Origin: Opitutaceae bacterium | GTDB lineage: Bacteria; Verrucomicrobiota; Verrucomicrobiia; Opitutales; Opitutaceae | Assembly: GCA_016715765.1 (NCBI GenBank) | Contig: JADJZJ010000016.1 | Location: 1-64,000, forward strand | Direction of reading: 5' to 3' | DNA: 64,000 bases | In this document: one piece after another, positions 1 through 7,018 of the stretch | How the letters are laid out: each line of letters opens with the position of its first letter | Position numbering within the stretch: the first letter of the stretch is position 1 | Notes under the pieces: model-generated | What the model saw: the letters and a program-made list of their open reading frames with translations, nothing else | Database searches by the model: none | What the model was told of the DNA's origin: nothing | Program-made: the position numbers and the translations under genes

Positions 1-1
1 G

Positions 2-1150
2 GTGGCGCTCTGCGACTCGCGGGATGAGCGCCTGCAACCCATGTGCCGGGAACTGGGGGTGGCGGGCTACAATGATTACGCCCGCTTCCTCGAGCACGAC
101 CTCGATGCGGTGGTCCTCGCCAACTTTTTCCACCAGCACACCCCGCTGGCCATCCAGGCGCTGCGGGCGGGCAGGCACGTGATGAGCGAAACCACCGCCT
201 GCTTCACCCTGGCGCAGGGCGTCGCCCTCATCGAGGCGGTTCAAAAATCCGGCTGCATCTACATGTTCGCCGAGAACTATCCCTTCACGGTGGGCAACCT
301 TGAGATGCGGCGGCTCTACCAGGCGGGCGCCGTGGGCGAGTTTGTTTACGGCGAGGGCGAGTACATCCACCCGGACTCCGCCGATTTCTGGAACGGCATC
401 TCGCGGGGCGTGGACCATTGGCGGAACTGGCTGCCGTCGACCTACTACAGCACCCATTCCCTGGGACCGTTGATGCTCATCACGGACACCATGCCCGCGA
501 AGGTGAATGCCTTCAGCATGCCCTACCGCGCCGACGATCCGGTGTATGCCCGGCGCCCGTTGCGGAACGACGCCTGCTCGATGATCGCGGTGCGCATGGA
601 CAGCGGCGCGGTGTGCAAGCTGTTGCAGTATTACCTGCGCGGCCACGGCGGCTGGGTCCGCGTGCACGGGAGCCGGGGCCTGATGGAGGGGCTGCGCGGC
701 GGCGACACCCGCCGCGTGCGGCTTGTCCGCGAGCAATACCACGAGCCGAAGACCACGCCGGTGCAGCAGGTCTATCAGGCACGGTGGCCCAGGGAACACG
801 CCGCCGCGGCGCGCGCCGGCCATGGCGGAGGCGATTACTTCATGAACTATCACTTCGCCGAGGCCATCCGGCAGGGACGGCAGCCTTACCTCGACGTTTA
901 CCGCGGCGTGGCCATGAGCGCGGTCGGGATCCAGGGCTGGCGCAGCGTGCTGGCCGACTCGGCGACCTTTGAAATCCCCAACTTCCGGAAAAAATCCGTC
1001 CGCGACCGCTATCGCGACGATCACTGGAATCCCGATCCCACCGAGAAGGTGGCCAAGGGTACGGTGAAACCGCCGTGCAGCGTCAAGGGCGTGCTGCCAA
1101 TCAGCAAACGCCAGCTGGCCTATGCGATGAAAAACTGGCGGGAGCAGTAG
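2..1150 (+). CDS. Gfo/Idh/MocA family oxidoreductase, 5'-truncated
   Basis: C-terminal 382 residues of an NAD(P)-dependent sugar or inositol-type dehydrogenase. The window edge cuts off the N-terminal GxGxxG loop, so the GTG at base 2 is not the real start. The visible part opens near the end of the Rossmann strand that carries the ribose-binding acid (LCDSRDER). It has the family layout, with a VMSETTA segment at residues 60-66 where most members have EKPxA, so the usual catalytic Lys is Thr here. The C-terminal domain includes HWRNWLPSTYY and THSLGPLM. Substrate cannot be told. The TAG stop sits in AGTAGGGCG, resembling the start of the palindromic repeats that follow. Confidence 0.85.
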   Translation: MALCDSRDERLQPMCRELGVAGYNDYARFLEHDLDAVVLANFFHQHTPLAIQALRAGRHVMSETTACFTLAQGVALIEAVQKSGCIYMFAENYPFTVGNLEMRRLYQAGAVGEFVYGEGEYIHPDSADFWNGISRGVDHWRNWLPSTYYSTHSLGPLMLITDTMPAKVNAFSMPYRADDPVYARRPLRNDACSMIAVRMDSGAVCKLLQYYLRGHGGWVRVHGSRGLMEGLRGGDTRRVRLVREQYHEPKTTPVQQVYQARWPREHAAAARAGHGGGDYFMNYHFAEAIRQGRQPYLDVYRGVAMSAVGIQGWRSVLADSATFEIPNFRKKSVRDRYRDDHWNPDPTEKVAKGTVKPPCSVKGVLPISKRQLAYAMKNWREQ

Positions 1151-1179
1151 GGCGTAAGGATTTGACGACAGCAGTCATT

Positions 1180-1367
1180 GTAGGGCGGGGTCTCCCCTTC
1201 GCCGGGCCTACGGAGGCGGCCGAACTCCGCCTCGGCGCCTAGACCATCGTTCTCGTTCCTTTATCTTTCTCTTTCTCGAAGGACGGGCGCACGATTGCGA
1301 CCGAGCCTCGCAGGGCCCCGGGGGCGGGCGGTCGCGCTCCCGGGCGAGGTCGGAGACCCCGCCCTAC
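1180..1367. repeat. GTAG-type palindromic repeat pair (GGCGGGG family)
   Basis: Two inverted arms starting GTAGGGCGGGGTCTCC, left at 1180-1195 and right at 1352-1367 on the opposite strand. Between them lie another inverted motif, CCTTCGCCGGGCCTACGGAG (1196-1215), and a TTCTCG-rich arm (1248-1278). This fills the whole 213-base gap between the oxidoreductase and the NUDIX gene; no other gene is visible in it. Related arms occur near 4326-4354, 4487-4500, 9320, 9480, 11531, 12807 and 12865. Confidence 0.75.
1248..1278. repeat. TTCTCG-rich repeat arm
   Basis: A pyrimidine-rich stretch beginning CGTTCTCGTTCCTTTATC and ending TTCTCG. The same motif recurs as an inverted pair at 9371-9402 and 9420-9451, and as one inverted arm at 61428-61459. 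Function unknown. Confidence 0.55.
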
Positions 1368-1906
1368 AACTGCGTTTTGCGCACCATGCGGGCCAGCGAT
1401 TCCTCGGGGTTGAGCGTGGTCACCCGGCCAAGTTCCACCCACGCTAGGTCGTGGGATTCATCGGACACCACAAAAGCCTCGCCCGGATCGGCTTCGATCA
1501 GGAAACGCAGGTCGAAATGCCAATGCGCGGGCACGCCCTTGCGCTCGGGGATCAAATGCCGGTCCAAGTCAAAGATCGTCCGGCTCACCAAACGCAACCG
1601 CGTCAGCCCGCTCTCCTCCCGCGCCTCGCGCATCGCGACGTCCGCCAGATCCGGATCGCCGTCGGCGTGTCCGCCGAACTGCAGCCAGAGGTCCAGCTTG
1701 CGATGATGCGTGAGCAAAGTTCGCACGCGGCCCGGATCCACCACCCATGCCGACCCGGTCAGGTGACCGCTCAACTGTGAACGCAACAGGCAGTCCGCAT
1801 GCGCCTCCACAAACCGGATCGTTTCCACCGTCATCGCCGCTTCGTGCGGCTCAAGTTGTCGCGCGGCATGCTCCCGCAGGAGCTTCAGGGTGACGGTGAG
1901 GTCCAT
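1364..1906 (-). CDS. NUDIX hydrolase
   Basis: 180-residue NUDIX hydrolase, expected to cleave a nucleoside diphosphate linked to another group. The NUDIX box lies in the middle of the protein as GHADGDPDLADVAM followed by REAREESGL; the metal-binding REAREES core is intact, while the first Glu of the consensus is replaced by Pro. The ATG at 1906 (MDLTVTLKLL) is chosen because the reading frame further upstream overlaps the LOG-family gene in another frame. The TAG stop is formed by the GTAG of the adjoining palindromic repeat. Substrate cannot be predicted. Confidence 0.85.
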   Translation of the reverse strand: MDLTVTLKLLREHAARQLEPHEAAMTVETIRFVEAHADCLLRSQLSGHLTGSAWVVDPGRVRTLLTHHRKLDLWLQFGGHADGDPDLADVAMREAREESGLTRLRLVSRTIFDLDRHLIPERKGVPAHWHFDLRFLIEADPGEAFVVSDESHDLAWVELGRVTTLNPEESLARMVRKTQL

Positions 1907-1925
1907 ATGATTTCCCGGAAAATCT

Positions 1926-1958
1926 GCATCCGTGCCATCCGTGTGATCCGTGGTTAAA
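1926..1958. repeat. Periodic ATCCGTG repeat
   Basis: Three ATCCGTG units spaced about 9 nt apart, ending in GTGGTTAAA, between the start of the NUDIX gene and the stop of the LOG gene. The same pattern occurs at 56708-57015 and, with a changed core, at 2549-2628, 2711-2752, 11623-11696, 12283-12303 and 57484-57513. Confidence 0.6.
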
Positions 1959-1962
1959 AAAC

Positions 1963-2544
1963 TCAGCGGGTATCGAACCACTTCAGCTCCGCCCTCGCCC
2001 CGGCCGCCTCGTCGAGCTTGGTGAAGATTTCCGGTATCGTCGTCGCCACGCGGAACAGCTGCATGTTGGATGGCTTGAAGAATTTTTCGCGCAGCATGTT
2101 CTCGAACAGCGCGAGCAACGGGTCGTAGAAACCGTCCTGGTTCAGGAACACGCAGGGCTTCTTGACCACATCGAGCTGCCGCAGCGTGAGAATCTCCATG
2201 ATCTCCTCCAGGGTGCCGAAGCCGCCGGGCAGGGTCACGAAGCCGTCGGCGCGGGTCTCCATCAGGAGCTTGCGCTCGCGCATGGTGACCACCGTCACCA
2301 GTTCGTCGGCCTCGTCGAAGGCCAGTTCGCGCGCCTTCATGAACTCGGGGATGACGCCGACCACGCGGCCGCCGGCGGACTTGGTGCCGCGGGCGACCGC
2401 CCCCATCAGGCCGTTCTTGCCGCCGCCATACACCAGGCCCCAACCCTGCGCCACCAGTTCGCGACCCAGTTCCTCCGCCACGGCGTAATATTTCGGATCA
2501 AGGCGGTCGCTGGAGGCACAATAGACACAGAGCAGTTTGGGCAT
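1963..2544 (-). CDS. LOG family / TIGR00730 Rossmann-fold protein
   Basis: 193-residue protein of the lysine-decarboxylase-like LOG family; characterised members are nucleoside-5'-monophosphate phosphoribohydrolases that release cytokinin-type bases. The diagnostic motifs are present: GGGKNGLMG at residues 40-48 and PGGFGTLEEI at 106-115, with MRERK at 88-92. Full length for the family. The start ATG at 2544 precedes MPKLLCVYCASSD, the usual N-terminal beta strand. The true substrate in this organism is not known. Confidence 0.9.
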   Translation of the reverse strand: MPKLLCVYCASSDRLDPKYYAVAEELGRELVAQGWGLVYGGGKNGLMGAVARGTKSAGGRVVGVIPEFMKARELAFDEADELVTVVTMRERKLLMETRADGFVTLPGGFGTLEEIMEILTLRQLDVVKKPCVFLNQDGFYDPLLALFENMLREKFFKPSNMQLFRVATTIPEIFTKLDEAAGARAELKWFDTR

Positions 2545-2548
2545 GTTT

Positions 2549-2657
2549 CATCACAGATGGACACAGATGCACACAGATGAAAGCCGAGAATTCTGCTGAG
2601 CATGTTCCCATCTGTGTCTATCCGTGCCTGCCCTCCGTAGGCTTGGCGAAGGAGGGT
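2549..2657. repeat. Inverted periodic repeat (ATCTGTG core) plus CCTCCGTAGG palindrome
   Basis: Left arm 2549-2580 reads as repeated CACAGAT units; right arm 2610-2628 is the complement (ATCTGTG, ATCCGTG). It is followed by a palindrome, CCCTCCGTAGGCTTGGCGAA through GGAGGG (2632-2657), which recurs at 4462-4487 and inverted at 1196-1216. Together they occupy the gap between the divergent LOG and gluQ genes. A further degenerate periodic stretch (TTCGTG, ATCGTG, CTCGTGG) at 2711-2752 contains the gluQ start codon. Confidence 0.55.
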
Positions 2658-2745
2658 GCATCTCTGACTCAGCTCAAGCGCCGTTTGAAGGGCGCCTCAA
2701 CTTTAGCGTGGTTCCCGTCACTTTCGTGACTAATCGTGTCCACTC

Positions 2746-3585
2746 GTGGTTCCCTCTCCCTCTACTTACCGCGGACGGCTCGCGCCCTCGCCCACCGGGC
2801 TGCTGCACCTCGGCCATGCCCGCACGTTCTGGATCGCCGCGGAACGCGCCCGCCGGGCCGGCGGGAAACTGTTCCTGCGCAACGACGATCTCGATGCCAT
2901 CCGCTTCCGGCTCGATTTCGTGGCGGCCATGCTCGAGGACCTGCGCTGGCTCGGATTCGTCTGGGAGGAGCCCATGGTCTCCCAGAGCGAACACCGCGCC
3001 CTCTATCGGGCCGCCCTCGAAAAACTGCACGCCTCGGGCCTCATCTATCCCTGCACCCGCTCGCGGCGCGACGTCATCGAGGCCGCCGGGGCCCCGCACG
3101 AAGGCGGCGCAAACGACGAGCCCGTCTATCCGCCGCAATTCCGCCCGCCCGCCGGCGCGCCCCTGCCGCCGCTCGGCGAAAAGATCACGGTGAACTGGCG
3201 CATCCGGGTGCCCGACGGCGAGACGCTGGCCTTCAACGACGGCGGCCTCGGGCCGCAACAGGCCGTTGCCGGCCGCGATTTCGGCGACTTCCTCGTCTGG
3301 CGAAAGGATGATGTGCCGAGCTACCAGCTCGCCTGCGTCGTGGACGACGCCGCCATGGACATCACCGAGGTCGTGCGCGGCGCCGACCTCGTGAAATCCA
3401 CCTTCCGCCAGCTGCTGCTGTTCCGCGCGCTGGGTCACGCCACCCCGGAGTTCCATCATTGCCCGCTGATGCTCGACGACCGGGGCGAACGCCTCGCCAA
3501 GCGCCACGACGCCCTCAGCCTCCGCGCCATGCGGGAAAGTGGCCTGACGCCCGCAGAGATCATCCGCGGCTTTGCCCACAGTTGA
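2746..3585 (+). CDS. gluQ: glutamyl-Q tRNA(Asp) synthetase
   Basis: 279-residue class I synthetase-like enzyme that attaches glutamate to the queuosine base of tRNA(Asp). It begins TYRGRLAPSPTGLLHLGHAR, with the HIGH-type motif HLGH at residues 21-24 and a KRHDA loop at 252-256 in place of KLSK-type. There is no anticodon-binding domain, which separates it from GluRS. Family members bind zinc through CxC and a later Cys; here only Cys103 remains (CTR, then YPPQFR), so the zinc site appears lost. The start is a GTG just upstream of the conserved segment, inside a degenerate periodic repeat; no better ATG exists in frame. Confidence 0.88.
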   Translation: MVPSPSTYRGRLAPSPTGLLHLGHARTFWIAAERARRAGGKLFLRNDDLDAIRFRLDFVAAMLEDLRWLGFVWEEPMVSQSEHRALYRAALEKLHASGLIYPCTRSRRDVIEAAGAPHEGGANDEPVYPPQFRPPAGAPLPPLGEKITVNWRIRVPDGETLAFNDGGLGPQQAVAGRDFGDFLVWRKDDVPSYQLACVVDDAAMDITEVVRGADLVKSTFRQLLLFRALGHATPEFHHCPLMLDDRGERLAKRHDALSLRAMRESGLTPAEIIRGFAHS

Positions 3586-3641
3586 AGCGAACTGGGCCGC
3601 GCTTGCGTATGCGCAGCCGCTGGCTTCATTGCTGCTCCGCC

Positions 3642-3863
3642 ATGGCCACCTACATCTACGAAACCGTACCGCAGAAGCCCGGCCAGAAACCGAAGCGCTT
3701 CGAACACAGCCAGTCCATGAATGACGCGCCACTGACGAAGCATCCGAAGACGGGCGAACCGGTCCGCCGGATCATCGCCGGTGGTTTCGGCGTCATTACC
3801 CAGAAAGCCACGCCCCCGCCGGCGCCCTGTGGCAACCAATGCGGTTGCTACGGCCGGAACTGA
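3642..3863 (+). CDS. FmdB-like small protein lacking zinc-ribbon cysteines
   Basis: 73-residue protein. The overall pattern (MATYIYE, then FEHSQSMNDAPLTKHPKTG, then VRRIIAGGFGVI) matches the FmdB putative regulatory family, MPTYxYxCxxCGxxFExxQSMxDxPLxxCPxCG. Every cysteine of the expected CxxC pairs is replaced (KPGQKP and HPKTG). Three Cys occur only in the C-terminal tail (APCGNQCGCYGRN). The ATG at 3642 is chosen because homology begins right there. It lies 7 bases ahead of the DUF5069 gene, so the two are probably co-transcribed. Function unknown. Confidence 0.75.
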   Translation: MATYIYETVPQKPGQKPKRFEHSQSMNDAPLTKHPKTGEPVRRIIAGGFGVITQKATPPPAPCGNQCGCYGRN

Positions 3864-3870
3864 ATTTTCC

Positions 3871-4317
3871 ATGATCAAACTCAGCCATCCCGACCTCACC
3901 CAACATCCGCCCCGCAGCGTGCGTGTCCGCCTCGGCGGTTATGCCCACCTGCCCCGCCTGCTCGACAAGGCCCGGGCCGTCATCGCCGGCAAGGGTGGAG
4001 AATTCAAATACCACTGCCCGCTGGACCGGCACTTTTTCGCGTTCACCGGCATCAGCCACGTGAAGATGCTCGCCGCCATCAAGCGGGCCAAGTCGGACAC
4101 CGAGATGCTCGCCTGGGTCAATCGCCACACCAAGCGCCTGCCTCATGAGACCGCCGCGTGGTCGGCCTGGCTTGAGCAGCACGGTCCCGGCGGCGCCGAC
4201 GGCCACACCTGGATTGCCGAGACCCTGGGGAAAATTGCCCCCGACCGCACCGACGTGCGCTCTTTCGCCGACCTGCTCGACCTCGACGATTACGTGAGTT
4301 ACGGCGGCAAGGCCTGA
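3871..4317 (+). CDS. DUF5069 domain-containing protein
   Basis: 148-residue cytoplasmic protein. It resembles DUF5069 proteins, which typically carry 'DLTxxPPRSxRVRLGGYxxLPRxLDKxRA' near the N-terminus; here this is seen at residues 6-35, followed by EFKYHCPLDRHFFAFTGIS. No catalytic motif is known. It starts seven bases after the FmdB-like gene, suggesting a two-gene unit. Function unknown. Confidence 0.75.
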   Translation: MIKLSHPDLTQHPPRSVRVRLGGYAHLPRLLDKARAVIAGKGGEFKYHCPLDRHFFAFTGISHVKMLAAIKRAKSDTEMLAWVNRHTKRLPHETAAWSAWLEQHGPGGADGHTWIAETLGKIAPDRTDVRSFADLLDLDDYVSYGGKA

Positions 4318-4325
4318 GGTTGCTT

Positions 4326-4500
4326 GCAGGGCGGGGATTCGGGTCTCCGCCTGCATTGGGTAGTTACGAGCGTGAGCGAGTGGATCACACGCATCAACCG
4401 TCATACCTCCACTCGCTCACGCTCGTAGCTACTCGATGTTCCCAGGCGGTGATCGGACTTGTCCTCCGTAGTCTTGGCGAAGGAGGAATCCCCGCCCTAC
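4326..4500. repeat. Nested GTAG palindromes (GGCGGGG pair enclosing GAGCGTGAGCGAG pair)
   Basis: Outer arms: GCAGGGCGGGGATTCGG at 4326-4342 (hairpin to 4354) and, inverted, GTAGGGCGGGGATTCC ending at 4500. Inner pair: GTAGTTACGAGCGTGAGCGA at 4360-4379 and its complement at 4408-4432, with a 23-base loop. A CCTCCGTAGTCTTGGCGAAG palindrome (4462-4487) adjoins the right outer arm. The inner pair is nearly identical to 55259-55333. The whole gap between convergent genes is made of these elements. Confidence 0.8.
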
Positions 4501-4871
4501 AACTCGTTGTACTTCTCCGAGCGACCCCTGGATTTTTCGACCGGGTATTTTTTGGCATTCACCGCCAGTTTGCGCTCGATCGCGGCGGACACATCGATGC
4601 CGGTCATGTTGGCGAATTCCAGCGCGTAGATCACCACATCGGCGATCTCCTCCTCGATCTTGTGCCGCTTCACCGGCTCCTGCACCACCACGCGCGACTG
4701 TTCGGGCGTGGACCAGAGGAAATGCTCCATGAGCTCACCCGCCTCGGCGGCGAGGGCCATGCTGAGATTCTTCGGGGCATGGAACTGCTCCCAGTCGCGT
4801 TCCCGCACAAAGGCCAGCACCCGCTCCCGCAGTTCCGCCACGGTCGTGGCGCCGTCATGCATTTTTTTCAT
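4497..4871 (-). CDS. MazG-like nucleotide pyrophosphohydrolase
   Basis: 124-residue all-alpha NTP pyrophosphatase of the MazG/RS21-C6 (dCTPase) type, which hydrolyses non-canonical or excess dNTPs to monophosphates. The metal-binding motif is visible as EAGELMEHF (residues about 43-51) plus EEEIADVVIYAL (73-84). ATG at 4871 gives the normal length. The stop codon TAG is provided by the GTAG of the adjoining palindrome. Confidence 0.87.
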   Translation of the reverse strand: MKKMHDGATTVAELRERVLAFVRERDWEQFHAPKNLSMALAAEAGELMEHFLWSTPEQSRVVVQEPVKRHKIEEEIADVVIYALEFANMTGIDVSAAIERKLAVNAKKYPVEKSRGRSEKYNEL

Positions 4872-4905
4872 GCCGCCAGCCTGACGGTCCGTCCGCCGGC
4901 GACAA

Positions 4906-5832
4906 TCACTTCCGGTCCCGCAGGCGCCAGTAACCGGCCAGCATGCTGCCGATCACGGAGTGAAACACGCTCGAGATCGCACAGGGCACCGCCGTCAGCG
5001 GGTCGGCAAAATGCTTGCGGGCCAGCACGACGCCGAGGCCGGAATTCTGCATGCCCACCTCGATCGACACCGTGCGGGCGATGATCCTCTCGTAGCCGAA
5101 CAGGCGGGCCGAGAGATAGCCGAGGGCGAACCCGCCGGCATGCAGCAGAAAAACCGCCAGCAGCAGGGCGCCGGCGCTGGCGCGCACCGCCCCGGCGCTC
5201 AGGCCGATGATGCTGGCGCAGATCAGGGTGATGGTCAGCACCGACAGCAACGGCGCCGCCGGCAGCGCGAACGCCACCGCCCGGGGCACGAAGCGGTTCA
5301 GCACCACGCCGGCGATCACCGGCAGGACCACGACCTGGAAGGTGCTGAAAAAAAGCCCCCACGCATCCACCTCGACGATGGCGCCGGCATAGAACCTGGT
5401 GAGCAGGGGGGTCAGCGCCACGGCCGCGAACGTTGAACACATGGTCATCACCACCGAGAGGGCCACATTCGCCCGGGCGAGGTAGGTGACGACATTCGAG
5501 GCCGTGCCGCCCGGGCAGCAGGCGACGAGGATCAATCCCACCGCCAGCGGCGCATCGAGGTGCATGGCCTTCGCCACGCTCCAGCCGAGGAAGGGCATGA
5601 CTGAAAATTGCGCCACAAAGCCCAGGGCCACCGGTCGAGGCATCACCAGCACGCGGCGAAAATCCTCCACCGTCAGGGTCATGCCCATCCCCAGCATGAT
5701 CACACCCAGCCCCCAGACGATCCACGGACCGCTGAACCAGGTGAACCAATGCGGCACAAACAGCGCCAGCACGCCTCCGGCCAGCACCCAGACCGGGAAG
5801 GCGTTCGTCAGATGATTCAGCACACGGGTCAT
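4906..5832 (-). CDS. bile acid:sodium symporter family (BASS) transporter
   Basis: 308-residue, strongly hydrophobic protein with about nine to ten membrane segments. It carries family features: GLGVIMLGMGMTLTVEDF near the N-terminus, ACCPGGTASNVVTYLA (sodium-binding region), and EVGMQNSGLGVVLARKHF in the second half. It imports an organic anion with Na+, but the substrate is not predictable. The ATG at 5832 (MTRVLNHLTNAFPVWVL) places the first membrane helix right at the N-terminus; an alternative ATG at 5925 would add 31 poorly supported residues. Confidence 0.85.
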   Translation of the reverse strand: MTRVLNHLTNAFPVWVLAGGVLALFVPHWFTWFSGPWIVWGLGVIMLGMGMTLTVEDFRRVLVMPRPVALGFVAQFSVMPFLGWSVAKAMHLDAPLAVGLILVACCPGGTASNVVTYLARANVALSVVMTMCSTFAAVALTPLLTRFYAGAIVEVDAWGLFFSTFQVVVLPVIAGVVLNRFVPRAVAFALPAAPLLSVLTITLICASIIGLSAGAVRASAGALLLAVFLLHAGGFALGYLSARLFGYERIIARTVSIEVGMQNSGLGVVLARKHFADPLTAVPCAISSVFHSVIGSMLAGYWRLRDRK

Positions 5833-6208
5833 GCGGGGGCGCGGGGTTTGATCGCGCCGGAGCATGCGATCCGCGCCAACCGGCACGAGCGAAAAACCGG
5901 CGGCCCTCTGGAAGGCGTCACGCATTTGTTTCCGTCATCAGCAAATAAATACTTGGCGCACAAACCGGATTATGCATGGTGTGTCGCGTTCCAATGACCG
6001 TTTTCCATCAACATCTCCGCGGCTGTGCCGGCGCTTCGTTTACGAAGGCCGTCGCCCTTCGCCGCGCCCAGATGTCCCCGGTCGTCATTAATTGGAACAA
6101 ACAGACCGGCCCGGGCTTGCAGGCCTAAACCTCCGTTTTAACGGACCTTCGTTTAGCCACCTGAAGCCCGAGGCCCAAAGCCCCGAGGGTCCAACCTCAT
6201 TTTTTCCC
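5833..6208. other. 376-base gap with structured hsp20 leader
   Basis: No gene is visible. The right part, upstream of the Hsp20 start, holds a hairpin-capable stretch: GGCCTAAAC at 6122-6130 pairs with GTTTAGCC at 6151-6158, enclosing CCGTTTTAACGG. Closer to the start, GAGG and CCTC at 6184-6197 can also pair. This could be an RNA thermometer, but no canonical ROSE or fourU motif was recognised. A small CTTCGTTTACGAAG palindrome lies at 6041-6054. Confidence 0.3.
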
Positions 6209-6607
6209 ATGCATACGATCATCCACCCACTGAAGAACAGCCGTCTCAGCCTGTCCGCGGAAACCGCCAGCGTCGCGTCTTTCCGCAAGCCCAGCTATGA
6301 CTGCCGTGAGCAGCCGGATGCCGTAAAACTCGTCGTCTACGTCCCGGGGGTCGACCCCTCCGGCGTGGAGATTGAAGCCCGCGGCCCGGATGTGATCATC
6401 ACGGCCCGCAAGGCCCATTTCGTCCGCGTCAACTGGCAGGCGCTCCATCTCGAACGGGCGCAACGCGACTACCAGCTGCGCCTGCGGCTCGGCCACGGCC
6501 TCGACTACCGTGCGCTCCAGGCGGAGCTGCACGAGGGCGTCCTCACGATCGCGCTGCCCAAGCTGCATCCGGCCGGCAGCCCGGCGCGGCTCTCCCGCGT
6601 CGCCTGA
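6209..6607 (+). CDS. Hsp20/alpha-crystallin family small heat-shock protein
   Basis: 132-residue protein with an alpha-crystallin-like domain at about residues 33-125: QPDAVKLVVYVPGVDPSGVEIEARGPDVIITARK, then VNWQALHLERAQRDYQLRLRL, and ELHEGVLTIALPK near the C-terminus. This matches the sHSP pattern in which GVLTIxLPK is the last strand. The typical C-terminal IxI anchor is not obvious. Start at MHTIIHPL is chosen as the first ATG after the structured leader. Probable ATP-independent holdase; atypical sequence, so divergent from the best-known members. Confidence 0.75.
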   Translation: MHTIIHPLKNSRLSLSAETASVASFRKPSYDCREQPDAVKLVVYVPGVDPSGVEIEARGPDVIITARKAHFVRVNWQALHLERAQRDYQLRLRLGHGLDYRALQAELHEGVLTIALPKLHPAGSPARLSRVA

Positions 6608-6702
6608 TCCGCGGCGGATCGGATTTCTTCGGATTTTCCGGGAACATCCGCATCCGCCGCGACTCTGACTGTTTGCCAGCAAACCTGAATTACCTGACCA
6701 CC

Positions 6703-6912
6703 ATGTCCGCCCTACGCAAATCACCCCTCTTCTCCGCGGAACTTACCACTCCGTCGGCCTCGAAGAAGCGCGTGCGGCCCCGGGATATCCTCTGGGGGCA
6801 GCCCGTCTTCAAGGCACCTGAGTTGCCGAATCCCCGCATCCAGTTTGATCCCCTGCCCTTCACGGCGGTGCGGATCACGCAACCGGACCCGTTGCCGGCG
6901 AAGTCGGACTGA
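6703..6912 (+). CDS. small hypothetical protein, 69 aa
   Basis: Short, proline-rich protein starting MSALRKSPLFSAEL and containing RPRDILWGQPVFKAPELPNP. No domain is recognised, and there is no signal peptide or membrane segment. It lies downstream of the Hsp20 gene on the same strand and ends just before a palindromic repeat. The protein-like composition and intact frame support a real gene, but only moderately. Confidence 0.5.
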   Translation: MSALRKSPLFSAELTTPSASKKRVRPRDILWGQPVFKAPELPNPRIQFDPLPFTAVRITQPDPLPAKSD

Positions 6913-6923
6913 GATCCTGCCGG

Positions 6924-6996
6924 CGTAGGCCGCGAGCTTGCTCGCGCCCTGTTCGCATTCGCACGCGAAACCAGCGCCCGCAAGCGGGCTGCCTAC
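6924..6996. repeat. GTAGGC palindrome pair (GCTTGC family)
   Basis: Left arm GTAGGCCGCGAGCTTGCTCG (6924-6943) and an inverted right arm ending at 6996 whose complement reads GTAGGCAGCCCGCTTGCGGG. Each arm forms its own 5-bp stem capped by CTTG. The stems differ (GCGAG/CTCGC versus GCCCG/CGGGC) but both pair perfectly. Same family at 7924-7976 and 39974-40045. Confidence 0.8.
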
Positions 6997-7018
6997 GGGA
7001 TCCCCAGCCTGCAGCGTC

